Assembly: GCF_019834675.1 (NCBI RefSeq)
Contig: NZ_JABUBU010000010.1
Span: 1 to 64,000, forward strand
DNA from: Rhodococcoides corynebacterioides
GTDB taxonomy: Bacteria; Actinomycetota; Actinomycetes; Mycobacteriales; Mycobacteriaceae
Length of the DNA stretch: 64,000 nt
Direction: 5' to 3'
Shown: positions 50,609 to 60,241 of the stretch, piece after piece
How positions within the stretch are numbered: the stretch's first letter is position 1
Layout: every line of letters begins with the position of its first letter
Program-made: the position numbers and the translations under genes
Notes under the pieces: model-generated
What the model was told of the DNA's origin: nothing
Database searches by the model: none
What the model saw: the letters and a program-made list of their open reading frames with translations, nothing else

Positions 50609-51622
50609 TCAGCCGAGTCGGCGCAGTCGGGGCTCGAGGTCGGTCCGGAACAACTCCAGGAAACGGCGCTGATCGTGTCCCGGCGCGTGGAAGACCAGGT
50701 GGTTCAGGCCCGCGTCGACGTACTGCTTCACCTTCTCGACGGCCTCGTCCGGATCGGACGCGACGATCCACCGCTTGGCCACCTGCTCGATCGGCAGCTC
50801 GTCGGCCGCCTTCTCCATCTCGATCGGATCGTCGATGGAGTGCTTCTGCTCCGGCGTCAGCGACAGCGGCGCCCAGAACCGCGTGTTCTCCAGTGCGGCG
50901 TCGGGGTCGGTGTCGTAGGAGATCTTGATCTCGATCATGTGGTCGATCTCGTCGACCGACCGCTCCTTCTTCTCCGCACCCTCCGCCACCGCGGGCAGCA
51001 GCTTGTCGGTGTAGAGCTCCATGCCCTTGCCGGAGGTGCAGATGAATCCGTCGCCCGCCCGGCCGGCGTAGCGCGCCACCACCGGACCGCCGGCCGCGAC
51101 GTACACCGGGACGCCGCCGTCGGGCACGTCGTAGATCGAGGCGCCGGACGTGCGGTAGTACTCGCCGTCGAAGTCCACGCGGTCGCCGAGCCACAGCTCA
51201 CGCATGAGCGAGACCGCTTCCCGCAGCCGCGCGAACCGCTCCTTGAACTCGGGCCACTCGCCGGAGAAGCCGGTGGCGATCTCGTTGAGGGCCTCGCCGG
51301 TGCCGACGCCGAGGAAGATGCGGTTCGGGTACAGGCAGGCCATGGTGGCGAACGCCTGCGCGATCACGGCGGGGTTGTAGCGGAAAGTCGGGGTCATCAC
51401 CGAAGTGCCGAGCTGCAGGCGTTCGGTGCGCTCGCCCACCGCCGTCATCCAGGCCAGGGAGAACGGCGCGTGCCCGCCCTCGTGGCGCCACGGCTGGAAG
51501 TGGTCGCTGACCGTGGCGGAGTCCATGCCGGCGGCCTCCGCCGCGACGCCGAGCTCCACCAGCTCACGTGGGCCGAACTGCTCGGCGGACGCCTTGTATC
51601 CCAACTTCAGTTCCCGTGCCAC
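50609..51622 (-). CDS. fgd: F420-dependent glucose-6-phosphate dehydrogenase
   Basis: 337 residues, matching the 336 of Fgd1. [75 protein letters not shown] and [20 protein letters not shown] are family motifs (luciferase-like TIM barrel, F420 site). It oxidises glucose 6-phosphate and supplies reduced F420. GTG at 51622. Upstream of pta in the same direction, as in Rv0407-Rv0409. Confidence 0.96.
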   Translation of the reverse strand: MARELKLGYKASAEQFGPRELVELGVAAEAAGMDSATVSDHFQPWRHEGGHAPFSLAWMTAVGERTERLQLGTSVMTPTFRYNPAVIAQAFATMACLYPNRIFLGVGTGEALNEIATGFSGEWPEFKERFARLREAVSLMRELWLGDRVDFDGEYYRTSGASIYDVPDGGVPVYVAAGGPVVARYAGRAGDGFICTSGKGMELYTDKLLPAVAEGAEKKERSVDEIDHMIEIKISYDTDPDAALENTRFWAPLSLTPEQKHSIDDPIEMEKAADELPIEQVAKRWIVASDPDEAVEKVKQYVDAGLNHLVFHAPGHDQRRFLELFRTDLEPRLRRLG

Positions 51623-51801
51623 GCCGCACTCCTCGCTCCGTCGACCACCTCTGCCGCTCTCGAATGTAGGCGCTGGGGCGTCCGGCCCGGCAGCAGGGAC
51701 CGTGCGTGGCAGCACACGACCGCGTCCGAACGACGGGTTCCCGCCGATCCGGCGCGGTTGTGTGCCGTCCCGCAGCACCGGCGCGCGCCTAGGGTCGAGC
51801 C

Positions 51802-52464
51802 ATGGCCACCCCGCCCGGCTCCGCCCGCACCGACGAGCTCGCCGAACAGATCGTCGGCACCTACTTCGCCCTGCGCGCGGCCCTGACGATCCTGGCGGTG
51901 GGCCTGCCGGTGGTGCTGGTCGGCTGGTCGCTGGCCGACCCCGCGCTACCCGTCCTCGGCTCGATCAGCGAGTACTACTGGAGCCCGGCGCGGGACGTCT
52001 TCGTGGGCGCGCTCGTCGGCACCGGCATCACCCTGATCTGCTACCGCGGCTACGGCCCGCTCGAGAACCGGCTGCTCAACGTCGCCGGCACCCTGCTCGT
52101 GATCGTCGCGCTGGTGCCGACGGACCCACCCGGCGACGAGGCGTTCGGCCTCCGGATGGCAGTGCACGCCGCCGCGGCGGTGGGGTTCTTCGTCACCTTC
52201 GCCGCGTCCGTGTGGTGGTGCGCCGACGACACCCTCGGCTCGTCCGACGACTCCGCGCGGCGCATCCGCCGCTACCGCACCGCCTACCGTGTGGTGGCGT
52301 TCGTGGTGGTGATCGCCCCGCTCGTCGCGTTGGGCCTCGTCCTGCTCTTCGGTCAGGGTGCGCTGGCCGTGCTGGTGGTCGAGGCCGTCGCCGTGGTCAC
52401 CTTCGGCGGGTACTGGGCGCTGAAGTCCTACGAACTGCGCGGCACCCGACTCATCGAGACGTGA
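51802..52464 (+). CDS. Conserved membrane protein, unknown function
   Basis: 220 residues with six predicted helices ([20 protein letters not shown], a [13 protein letters not shown] helix, the [19 protein letters not shown] helix, [39 protein letters not shown] and the [19 protein letters not shown] helix). The motif [20 protein letters not shown] with conserved Tyr/Trp is seen in uncharacterised bacterial membrane proteins. TAGGGT lies 6 bases before the ATG. Overlaps the convergent oxygenase gene by 14 bases. Confidence 0.75.
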   Translation: MATPPGSARTDELAEQIVGTYFALRAALTILAVGLPVVLVGWSLADPALPVLGSISEYYWSPARDVFVGALVGTGITLICYRGYGPLENRLLNVAGTLLVIVALVPTDPPGDEAFGLRMAVHAAAAVGFFVTFAASVWWCADDTLGSSDDSARRIRRYRTAYRVVAFVVVIAPLVALGLVLLFGQGALAVLVVEAVAVVTFGGYWALKSYELRGTRLIET

Positions 52465-53452
52465 TGCCGTGCTCGCGAGCCGCGACGATCCCATGGTGCC
52501 GCGCCGCGACGTCCGGATGCGCCCGCGTCCGCGACTTCCACGCGTTCTCTCCGTACGTGGAGAAGATCGGATTGTCCGGATCCACCTCGACACCACGGGA
52601 TTCCGCGGCGAACTCGGCGGGAAGGTCGAGCACCGGGATGCGAGCGTCGAGGGCCGGGTTGTAGAAGTAGGGCACCGAGATGCGGTCCTGTCCCGGTTCC
52701 GGCGCGACCACCCGATGCCGCGTCGCCCGCAGGTAGCCCCCGGTGGCCACCTCGAGCAGTTCGCCGATGTTGACGACGAAGGTGCCCGGCACCGGTGGCG
52801 CGTCGATCCACGTGCCGTCCTCGCGTTCCACCTGCAGTCCGGTCGAGCCCTCCTCGAGCAGGAGCAGGGTCAGCACCCCCGAATCCTTGTGCGCCCCCAC
52901 CCCTTGCGGGTTCTCGCGGGTGCCGGGATACCGCACGATCTTGATGAGCGTCGCGGGCTGGACGAACGCCGCGTCGAAGGTGTCCTCCGCAGCACCGAGC
53001 GACGCCGCCCAGTGCCGCAGCAACCGGGCCCCGAGCGCGGACAGCGCGGCATCCCACTGCTCGACGGCCGGGCGCAGCTCGGGCAGCGCGGACGGCCATC
53101 GGTTGGGGCCCTGCAGGTTCCAGTACCCCTGCGCGCCGGGAATCGCGTCGCGCTCCGGGCCGATGTCGATCTGCTCGCGCCAGTCGACGGCGCCGCCCGT
53201 CAGCTCACCACCCACCCGGCTGTAGCCGCGGAAGTGCGGCGACTCGAGGTGGTCGATCTCCGCTTTCGCCTCGTCCGGGAGCGCGAAGAACCGGCGCGCC
53301 AGAGCGATCAGCTCGGCCCCGACGGCGGGGTCGAGGCCGTGACCGGCCAGGTAGAAGAAGCCGTCGCGGTGGGTCGCCTCACGCAGCGCGGTCCGGAACG
53401 CAGTGGGATCCTCGTCCGCCGTGGACAGGTCGAGGACGGGCAGAGCGGTCAT
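52451..53452 (-). CDS. Isopenicillin-N-synthase-family 2OG-Fe(II) oxygenase
   Basis: 333 residues. N-terminal DIOX_N part (PVLDLSTADEDPTAFRTALR, YLAGHGLDPAVG), then the jelly-roll core with HxD in GAHKDSGVLTLLL, the distal His in RATRHRVVAP and the RxS co-substrate motif in RISVPYFYNP. It oxidises an unknown small molecule using O2, Fe(II) and usually 2-oxoglutarate. ATG at 53452; the next gene upstream, in the same direction, is 52 bases away. Confidence 0.9.
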   Translation of the reverse strand: MTALPVLDLSTADEDPTAFRTALREATHRDGFFYLAGHGLDPAVGAELIALARRFFALPDEAKAEIDHLESPHFRGYSRVGGELTGGAVDWREQIDIGPERDAIPGAQGYWNLQGPNRWPSALPELRPAVEQWDAALSALGARLLRHWAASLGAAEDTFDAAFVQPATLIKIVRYPGTRENPQGVGAHKDSGVLTLLLLEEGSTGLQVEREDGTWIDAPPVPGTFVVNIGELLEVATGGYLRATRHRVVAPEPGQDRISVPYFYNPALDARIPVLDLPAEFAAESRGVEVDPDNPIFSTYGENAWKSRTRAHPDVAARHHGIVAAREHGITSR

Positions 53453-53504
53453 GACGGCCTCCCGGGTAGTGCAGTGCTGTGTCGGGCCGCACGGGGCCCG
53501 CGGG

Positions 53505-54788
53505 TCAGAACCCGACCCCGGCGAACGGGGCGAGCTCGGTCGTGAAGAGCGTGTCGGCCGCGGCCGGCGCCGCCGCGTCCCCGGTCACCAACCCGGCCAC
53601 CGCGAGCGAGCGCCACGACGTCCCGCCGAGCAGCACGGCCGCCAGGTCGCGGACGTGCACTCGCAGCGCGCCGGGCCCGTCGACCCGGTGGACCCCGTCC
53701 GGACCCACCTCGACCGTTCCGGCGTTCTCGGGCAGATCGTCGTCGTCGACGGTGATCGTGACGGACGGCCCCGCGCCGTACGTGCGGGCGGCGAGGGCGG
53801 CGTCGACGTCGAGAATCCGGAGCCACGTCTCGTCCGAGGTCGACTGCAGACGGACGGCGCGGCGGTCGTGGACCAGCAGCGGCAGCACGGTGTCGACGGG
53901 CACCGCGCCGAACGTGATGCGGTCCACCAGGTCGAGTCGGAGCAAAAACCGCAGCAGGTCGGCGAACACCGCGTCGGTGGACGCGTGCAGGTCGTCGACG
54001 ACGACGCGTCGGTCGGCGCCCGACCACCACTGCGACGGGTCCGCCGGGCGATAGCGCACGTAGCCGTCGTCGCGTCCGTCGGTGGAGTGCACCGCGATCC
54101 ACACCGGCTTGTCGTCCTCGCGCAGTCGGTGGGCCGCCCACCAGATCGGCAGCCGCGAGACGAAACCCGGCCGGGCCGAGGGGTTCTCGTCGACGATCGC
54201 CGCCTGCCGGTCGAGCGCCCCGTCGCGATCGATCAGGCGGGTGGTTCCCGACGTCGCCACGCCGTCGCGCAGCCGCGCGCGGGCAGTGATCACCTCGGCC
54301 CGCAGCGACGACGTCGCGACGCCGTACCCGTACCGCCCGTAGATGACGGCCTCCGACGCCCGCAGCGTGGCGACGACGTGGCCGGCGTCTCGCGCGTCGC
54401 GCAGCTGGCGGCGCAGCAGGGCGGAGACGACGCCGCGACGCGTGTGGGTCGGCAGCACCCCGACGTGGGTGACGGCGAGGTGTGACACGGCGGCGCCGCC
54501 GGGGAGGGTGAGGGTGCCGATGCCACCGTCGGTGGTACCGACAAGTGTCGACGAGTCGGTGGTACCGACAAGTGTCGACGAGTCGGTGGTACCGACAAGT
54601 GTCGACGAGTCGGTCGTTCCGACGAGGGTCGACGCGTCGTACGCGCCGTAGGTGAGGCCGGGTTCGCGCAGGGTGGTCACGACCTCGCGGGTGACCGGCA
54701 GCCCCGGCAACCCCACCATCGCGGCGCGGAACACCTGCTGGGAGGCGAGCAGCTCGTCGGGGGTGCGCAGGAGGCGGATCTCGACCAT
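53505..54788 (-). CDS. Eis-like GNAT acetyltransferase
   Basis: 427 residues. Two GNAT-type domains (ALTHVGVLPTHTRRGVVSALL-like CoA loop near 100-125, preceded by GAAVSHLAV) and a C-terminal SCP2-like domain ending in ELAPFAGVGF, with the terminal Phe carboxylate that serves as base in Eis. It acetylates amines; Eis enzymes modify aminoglycosides and peptides. Residues ~52-87 are four copies of a 9-residue unit (DSSTLVGTT) inserted between strands. TAGGCT lies 6 bases before the ATG. Confidence 0.87.
   Translation of the reverse strand: MVEIRLLRTPDELLASQQVFRAAMVGLPGLPVTREVVTTLREPGLTYGAYDASTLVGTTDSSTLVGTTDSSTLVGTTDSSTLVGTTDGGIGTLTLPGGAAVSHLAVTHVGVLPTHTRRGVVSALLRRQLRDARDAGHVVATLRASEAVIYGRYGYGVATSSLRAEVITARARLRDGVATSGTTRLIDRDGALDRQAAIVDENPSARPGFVSRLPIWWAAHRLREDDKPVWIAVHSTDGRDDGYVRYRPADPSQWWSGADRRVVVDDLHASTDAVFADLLRFLLRLDLVDRITFGAVPVDTVLPLLVHDRRAVRLQSTSDETWLRILDVDAALAARTYGAGPSVTITVDDDDLPENAGTVEVGPDGVHRVDGPGALRVHVRDLAAVLLGGTSWRSLAVAGLVTGDAAAPAAADTLFTTELAPFAGVGF
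54528..54635. repeat. 27-bp minisatellite in eis-like gene, 3 units plus 1 degenerate
   Basis: GTCGGTGGTACCGACAAGTG plus TCGACGA at 54528, 54555 and 54582, identical; a diverged fourth unit at 54609. In frame; encodes residues ~52-87 of the acetyltransferase. Confidence 0.92.
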
Positions 54789-54842
54789 TCCGCCAGCCTA
54801 GGTCCGCGGTGCTCCCCGGCCGCGACGGGGCAGAATGGACCC

Positions 54843-55643
54843 GTGACCACGAACCCAGCCGACCACCGGTGGACCTACCTCATGGACATGGACGGGGTCC
54901 TGGTGCACGAGGAGCACCTGGTTCCGGGCGCCGACCGCTTCCTCCAGGAGCTGCAGGACACCGGCACGCCGTTCATCGTGCTGACCAACAACTCCATTCG
55001 CACGCGTCGCGACCTGCAGGCGCGCCTGCGCCGGACGGGGCTCGAGATTCCCGAGGAGTCCATCTGGACGTCCGCGCTGGCGACCGCGACGTTCCTGCAC
55101 AACCAGCGGCCGGGCGGAACGGCGTACGTGGTGGGCGAATCGGGCTTGACGACGGCCTTGCACGACATCGGCTACATCATCACCGACATCGACCCGGACT
55201 ACGTGGTGCTCGGCGAGACGCGCACGTACTCGTTCGAGGCGATCACGACGGCGATCCGCCTGGTCGAGCGCGGCGCGCGCTTCATCGCGACCAACCCCGA
55301 CGCGACCGGTCCGTCGCGGGACGGCTCGCTCCCGGCGACCGGGTCCGTGGCCGCCCTGATCACGCGGGCCACCGGTCGCGAGCCGTACTACGTGGGCAAG
55401 CCGAACGCACTCATGATGCGCTCGGCCCTGCGAGCCATCGGTGCACACTCGGAGAACACGCTGATGATCGGCGACCGCATGGACACCGACGTGGTGTCCG
55501 GGCTCGAGGCGGGACTGCAGACGATTCTGGTGCTCACCGGCATCTCGACGCGCGCGTCGGTGGAGATGTATCCGTTCCGGCCGACGCGGGTCATCGAGTC
55601 GGTCGCGGACCTGGTGGGCCACACGGAGACTCCGTTCGGATGA
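54843..55643 (+). CDS. HAD-IIA phosphatase (NagD-like)
   Basis: 266 residues. Motif I YLMDMDGVLVHE, motif II VLTNNS, a C2 cap, FIATNPDATGPSRDG, GKPNALMMRSALRAIG and motif IV IGDRMDTDV. It dephosphorylates a sugar or nucleoside phosphate. CAGAAT lies 6 bases before GTG. The stop overlaps the start of the isochorismate synthase gene (ATGA). Confidence 0.92.
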   Translation: MTTNPADHRWTYLMDMDGVLVHEEHLVPGADRFLQELQDTGTPFIVLTNNSIRTRRDLQARLRRTGLEIPEESIWTSALATATFLHNQRPGGTAYVVGESGLTTALHDIGYIITDIDPDYVVLGETRTYSFEAITTAIRLVERGARFIATNPDATGPSRDGSLPATGSVAALITRATGREPYYVGKPNALMMRSALRAIGAHSENTLMIGDRMDTDVVSGLEAGLQTILVLTGISTRASVEMYPFRPTRVIESVADLVGHTETPFG

Positions 55644-56731
55644 CCTTTCTCTACTCCCGTCCCGACCGCAGCGTGGTGGCGTCGGGCGCACGGCAGTCGT
55701 TCGACCACGTCGACGACGCGCGCGAGGCGCTCGCCGACGGTGACGCGTCGGTTCTGGTGGGGGCGTTCGGGTTCGACGCCACCACGCTGTGCGCGCTGGT
55801 GGAGCCGGTCACGTTCGAGCGGTACGACGAGCCCCGCGTCCCCGCCGACGACCTCGACCTGCCGGGGGCGGTGATCGCCTCGCGGAACCCGCCGCCGGAG
55901 AAGCACGTCGACCGAGTGCGCCGGGCCCTGACCATCCTGCGGCACCCCGGCGGGGCACTGCGCAAGGTGGTGCTGGCCCGCTCGATCACCCTGGTCTTCG
56001 ACCGCCCGCTGGACCCGATCGTGTTGGCGGACAGCCTGATCGCGGCCAACCCCGGCCACAACGGGTTCTGCGTCGACCTCACCGCGGCGGGTGGCCCGTA
56101 CTTCGGGCGTCACCTCGTCGGCGCGTCGCCGGAACTGCTGGTCCGCCGTACCGGACGGGAGGTGGTGTGTCGTCCCTTCGCCGGGACCGCTCCGCGCAGC
56201 GCCGACCCCGACGCCGACCGCGCGGCCGGCGAGGCGCTGCTCGCCAGCGCGAAGAACCTCGAGGAACACCGCTACGTGGTCGACGCCATCGCCGCCGCGC
56301 TCGCCCCGCTGTGCGACGACCTCGACGTTCCCGCCGAGCCGACGCTGATCGGGACGCCGGCCGTGTGGCACCTCGCGACCCCGATCACCGGCACTCTGCG
56401 CGAGACCGCCACCACCGCACTGGATCTCGCGTTGGCGCTGCACCCGACGCCCGCCGTCGCGGGCAGCCCCACCGACCTGGCCCTGCGCACCATCGACCTG
56501 GTCGAGTCGGGCCGCAGCCGCGACTTCTACGCCGGTGCCGTCGGGTGGTGCGACGCCTCGGGCGACGGCGAGTGGATGGTGGCCATTCGCTGCCTCGACC
56601 TCGCGGCCGACGGCAAGAGCGGTGTCGCGACGGCCGGCGGCGGCATCGTCGCCGAGTCCGACCCCGACGCCGAACTCGACGAGACCACCGCCAAGTTCGC
56701 GACGGTGCTCGCGCCGTTCGGCCTCGCCTGA
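55640..56731 (+). CDS. Isochorismate synthase
   Basis: 363 residues. Chorismate-binding domain: LRKVVLARSITLVF, GASPELLVRRTGREVVCRPF, AGTAPRSADPDADRAAGE, the LASAKNLEEHRYVVDAI helix, HPTPAVAGSPTDLAL and RDFYAGAVGW. Catalytic Lys, Glu and His are visible. It makes isochorismate for menaquinone or a siderophore; no other gene of either pathway is nearby, so which is undecided. Co-transcribed with the HAD phosphatase. Confidence 0.9.
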   Translation: MTFLYSRPDRSVVASGARQSFDHVDDAREALADGDASVLVGAFGFDATTLCALVEPVTFERYDEPRVPADDLDLPGAVIASRNPPPEKHVDRVRRALTILRHPGGALRKVVLARSITLVFDRPLDPIVLADSLIAANPGHNGFCVDLTAAGGPYFGRHLVGASPELLVRRTGREVVCRPFAGTAPRSADPDADRAAGEALLASAKNLEEHRYVVDAIAAALAPLCDDLDVPAEPTLIGTPAVWHLATPITGTLRETATTALDLALALHPTPAVAGSPTDLALRTIDLVESGRSRDFYAGAVGWCDASGDGEWMVAIRCLDLAADGKSGVATAGGGIVAESDPDAELDETTAKFATVLAPFGLA

Positions 56732-56757
56732 TCGGACGCGCGAGCGCCGCGCCGCCG

Positions 56758-57966
56758 CTATCGGCTCAGCGCGCCCTCGACGTCACCGAGCAGGTCCGCC
56801 ACGTCCTCGAGACCGACGGAGATGCGGACCACGCCGTCCGTGATCCCCACGGCCGCACGGCCTTCCGGTCCCATGGACCGGTGGGTCGTCGTGGCCGGGT
56901 GCGTCGTCATGGTCTTGGCGTCGCCGAGGTTGTTCGAGATGTCGACGATGCGCAACCCGTTGAGGAACTGGAACGCCCGCTCCTTGCCGCCCTCGAGCTC
57001 GAACGTGACCACGGTGCCGCCGCCGGACATCTGGGACATCGCCAGCTCGTGCTGCGGGTGCGACTCGAGGTACGGGTACCGCACCCACGAGATGCCGGGC
57101 TGCGTCTCGAGGAACTCCGCCACGGCCAACGCGGACGCCGTCATCCGCTGCACCCGCAGGGCCATCGTCTCGAGACCCTTGAGCAGGGTCCACGCGTTGA
57201 ACGGGCTCAGCGCCGGGCCCGTGTGCCGCATGAGCTTCTGGACCGGGCCGTCGATGTAGTCCTGCGAGCCCAGGATCGCGCCGCCGAGCACGCGGCCCTG
57301 ACCGTCGATGTGCTTGGTGCCGGAGTAGACCACCACGTCGGCGCCGAGGTCGAAGCTCCGCTGCAGGATCGGCGTCGCGAAGACGTTGTCCAGCACCACC
57401 TGTGCGCCCGCGGCGTGGGCCATCTCGACCACCCGCCGGACGTCCACCAGCGACTGCATCGGGTTGGACGGCGTCTCGAAGAACACCGCCGTGGTGGGCA
57501 CCGACAGCGCCTGCTCCCACTGGTCGAGATCCTCGCCGTCGACGAAGACCGTCTCCACGCCCCACCGCGGCAGGATCTCGTTGCACACCACGAAGCACGA
57601 GCCGAACAGACTGCGCGCCGCCACCAATCGGTCCCCGGCCTTCAGCAGCGCCCCGAGCGCGGTGAACACCGCCGACATGCCGGACGACGTCGCGAACGCC
57701 GCCTCCGCGCCGTCGAGCAGCCGAATGCGCTCCTCGAACATCGACACCGTCGGGTTGCCGTAGCGCGAGTAGACGAAGTGGTCGACGTCACCCGTGAAGG
57801 CCTGCTCGGCCGCCTCCGCGCTCTCGTAGACGAAGCCCGACGTGAGGTAGAGCGCCTCGGCGTTCTCCTCGAACCCGGACCGGTTCAGCCCGCCGCGCAC
57901 TCCCAGGGTGCCGGGGCCCACGCCGCCGGGAAGGGGCTTGGCGAAGCCACCGCCGCGAGGGATCAC
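56758..57966 (-). CDS. metZ: O-succinylhomoserine sulfhydrylase
   Basis: 402 residues, Cys/Met metabolism PLP enzyme. GVRGGLNRSGFEENAEALYL, YSRYGNPTVSMFEERI, ATSSGMSAVFTALGALLKAG, FFETPSNPMQSLVD, VLDNVFATPILQR, VVYSGTKHIDGQGR (PLP Lys) and HPATTTHRSMGPEGRAAVGI closely match mycobacterial MetZ. It makes homocysteine directly from sulfide. GTG at 57966 overlaps the rhodanese stop by 4 bases; GTG at 57978 is also possible. Confidence 0.95.
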   Translation of the reverse strand: MIPRGGGFAKPLPGGVGPGTLGVRGGLNRSGFEENAEALYLTSGFVYESAEAAEQAFTGDVDHFVYSRYGNPTVSMFEERIRLLDGAEAAFATSSGMSAVFTALGALLKAGDRLVAARSLFGSCFVVCNEILPRWGVETVFVDGEDLDQWEQALSVPTTAVFFETPSNPMQSLVDVRRVVEMAHAAGAQVVLDNVFATPILQRSFDLGADVVVYSGTKHIDGQGRVLGGAILGSQDYIDGPVQKLMRHTGPALSPFNAWTLLKGLETMALRVQRMTASALAVAEFLETQPGISWVRYPYLESHPQHELAMSQMSGGGTVVTFELEGGKERAFQFLNGLRIVDISNNLGDAKTMTTHPATTTHRSMGPEGRAAVGITDGVVRISVGLEDVADLLGDVEGALSR

Positions 57967-58373
57967 TTCTGCCGCCACGCGAGGCCGACCGCACGCCACC
58001 CGGCGCCGCCGCGGTGCCCGTCCTCGTCGGTGGCGCCCTCGAACCCGTCGAGCACGTTGTAGGCCGGCGAGATGCCGGCCGCCGTCGCGGCCTCCGCGGC
58101 GCCGATGGACCGCTGACCGGAGCGACACAGGAAGACCACCGGGCCGGACTCGACCCCGGACGCGCGCAGCTGCTCGACGAAGTGCTCGTTCGGCCGACCG
58201 TCGGGGTAGCTCACCCACTCGACGAAGGCGGTGCGCTTGTTCAGCGACGAGGTGTCCGGCACACCGACGTACGTCCATTCCGCGTGCGTACGGACGTCGA
58301 CCAACGACGCGTTCGGATCCGAGGCCAGCATCTCCCAGGCCTGCTCGGGCGTGATGTCTCCTGCGTAGCTCAC
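57963..58373 (-). CDS. Rhodanese-like sulfurtransferase
   Basis: 136 residues, one rhodanese domain. DITPEQAWEMLASDPNASLV, DVRTHAEWTYVG and the active-site loop VFLCRSGQRSIGAA with catalytic Cys. Directly upstream of metZ and overlapping it, as in Rv0390-Rv0391; it may feed sulfur to MetZ. GTG at 58373. Confidence 0.93.
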   Translation of the reverse strand: MSYAGDITPEQAWEMLASDPNASLVDVRTHAEWTYVGVPDTSSLNKRTAFVEWVSYPDGRPNEHFVEQLRASGVESGPVVFLCRSGQRSIGAAEAATAAGISPAYNVLDGFEGATDEDGHRGGAGWRAVGLAWRQK

Positions 58374-58455
58374 GGCCCCAGTTTCGCACACAGGGCTTCG
58401 TGCCCGATTTGTCGCATAGTCGCAGCGCAGGGCGGTATGAGGGCAAGATGTGCCG

Positions 58456-60147
58456 ATGAGCGACACCACTGCTCCGGGGAGCGAAGCCACCGCGTCGGCG
58501 CAGGATTCCACCGGGACCGACTTCACGCACAAGCAGATCCTGACCGTCATCTCCGGGCTGATGCTCGGAATGTTCCTCGCGGCGCTGGATCAGACGATCG
58601 TCTCGACGTCGATCCGCACCATCGCCGACGACCTGCAGGGGTTCTCCATCCAGGCGTGGGTCACCACGGCGTACCTCATCACCGCCACGATCTCGACCCC
58701 GCTCTACGGCAAGCTGTCCGACCTCTACGGCCGCAAGCAGTTCTTCCTCGCCGCCATCACAATCTTCGTGATCGGGTCGGCGCTCTGCGGCTTCGCGACG
58801 TCGATGTACCAACTGGCCGCGTTCCGCGCCGTGCAGGGCCTCGGCGCCGGCGGCCTGTTCTCGCTGGCCCTGACCATCGTCGGCGACATCGTCCCGCCGC
58901 GCGAACGCGCCAAGTACCAGGGCTACTTCCTCGCCGTGTTCGGCACGTCGAGCGTGCTCGGTCCCGTCATCGGCGGCGTGCTCTCCGGCGCCGACGAGAT
59001 CCTCTCGATCACCGGCTGGCGCTGGGTGTTCTTCGTCAACGTGCCCATCGGCGTCGTCGCGTTGTTCGTCGTCGCCAAGGTCCTGAATCTGCCGCCGCGG
59101 CGCGGGAACGCCGTCGTCGACTGGGGCGGCGCCGCCGCGCTCGCGGTGGGCTTGGTGCCGCTGCTGATCATCGCCGAGCAGGGCCGCGTCTGGGGCTGGG
59201 GCTCCGGCCGGGCGGTGATCTGCTACGTCGTCGGCGCGCTCGGTATCGCCGCGTTCATCGCGGTCGAGGTCCGGATGAAGTCGAACGCCCTGATTCCCAT
59301 GCGCTTCTTCCGCAACTCGACGTTCAGCATCGGACTGCTGCTGTCGGTGGTCACCGGCGCCGCGATGTTCGGCGGCATCACCCTGCTGCCGCAGTACCTG
59401 CAGGTGGTCAAGGGATCGTCGCCGACGCTCGCCGGGTTCCAGATGCTGCCGCTGGTGCTGGGCATCATGATCGCCTCGGTCTTCTCCGGGCAGATGATCT
59501 CCCGCACCGGGCACTACCGCCCGTACCCGATCATCGGCACCACCCTGATGACGGTCTGCATGTTCGCGTTCTCGTTCATCCGCTACGACACCCCGCTGTG
59601 GGCGATCATGCTCGCGATGTTCGGGTTCGGATTCGGCCTGGGCAACCTGATGCAGCCGCTCACCCTCGCCATCCAGAACGCGCTGCCGCCGCAGGACATG
59701 GGCGTCTCGACGTCGTCGGCCACGTTTTTCCGCCAGATCGGCGGCACCATCGGCGTCGCCGCGTTCCTGTCGCTGCTGTTCTCCCGCGTCACCGACACCA
59801 TTCGCGACGCGTTGATCTCGGCCGCCGCGACGCCCGAGTTCCAGTCCGCCGTGGGCGAGGCCGCGCAGAGCGGCGACCCGACGGTCGCCGGGCTGGCGCG
59901 GGGACTGGCGTCGGGCGACGGGTCGGCGGCCGGCGGGGTCCTCGAGGACACGTCGTTCATCCAGAAGCTGCCGACGGCCCTCGGTGACCCCTTCCGCATC
60001 GGCTTCTCCGACGCGATGGATCAGGTGTTCGTCGCCGCGGGCGTGCTCCTGGCCGTCGGGTTCGTCATCAACCTGTTCCACAAGGAGATCCCGCTGCGCA
60101 CACAGGGCGGGTTGGCTGCGCAGCGGACGGAGCTAGCGGAGCCCTGA
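58456..60147 (+). CDS. DHA2-family MFS drug exporter
   Basis: 563 residues, 14 predicted helices. LAALDQTIVSTSIRTIADDL (motif D1), GKLSDLYGRKQFFLAAI (motif A), GLGAGGLFSLALTIVGDIVP (motif B region with Arg upstream) and VFGTSSVLGPVIGGVLSG (motif C) are typical of H+/drug antiporters of the EmrB/QacA type. A ~70-residue soluble loop lies before the last helix. ATG at 58456. Divergent from rhodanese-metZ. Confidence 0.93.
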   Translation: MSDTTAPGSEATASAQDSTGTDFTHKQILTVISGLMLGMFLAALDQTIVSTSIRTIADDLQGFSIQAWVTTAYLITATISTPLYGKLSDLYGRKQFFLAAITIFVIGSALCGFATSMYQLAAFRAVQGLGAGGLFSLALTIVGDIVPPRERAKYQGYFLAVFGTSSVLGPVIGGVLSGADEILSITGWRWVFFVNVPIGVVALFVVAKVLNLPPRRGNAVVDWGGAAALAVGLVPLLIIAEQGRVWGWGSGRAVICYVVGALGIAAFIAVEVRMKSNALIPMRFFRNSTFSIGLLLSVVTGAAMFGGITLLPQYLQVVKGSSPTLAGFQMLPLVLGIMIASVFSGQMISRTGHYRPYPIIGTTLMTVCMFAFSFIRYDTPLWAIMLAMFGFGFGLGNLMQPLTLAIQNALPPQDMGVSTSSATFFRQIGGTIGVAAFLSLLFSRVTDTIRDALISAAATPEFQSAVGEAAQSGDPTVAGLARGLASGDGSAAGGVLEDTSFIQKLPTALGDPFRIGFSDAMDQVFVAAGVLLAVGFVINLFHKEIPLRTQGGLAAQRTELAEP

Positions 60148-60153
60148 GCCGGC

Positions 60154-60174
60154 CCCGGTGCGCAGCGCACCGGG
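60154..60174 (+). terminator. Hairpin after the MFS gene
   Basis: CCCGGTGCG-CAG-CGCACCGGG, perfect 9-bp stem starting 7 bases after the stop. Followed by a 16-mer (60177-60192) shared with the pknG downstream region and by GCTGCGC-T-GCGCAGC (60210-60224). Confidence 0.65.
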
Positions 60175-60241
60175 ATCTGCGCAGGCTGCAACACACGCGG
60201 ATCGAGCTGCGCTGCGCAGCCCGGCGGGCCGGGGGCGGACC

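Noticed and set aside
57979..60081. Upstream extension of the metZ frame into a ~1100-residue protein
   Set aside because: The extension is antisense to the MFS exporter and rhodanese genes and is low-complexity Arg/Asp/Gly sequence. MetZ alone has the normal length from 57966.
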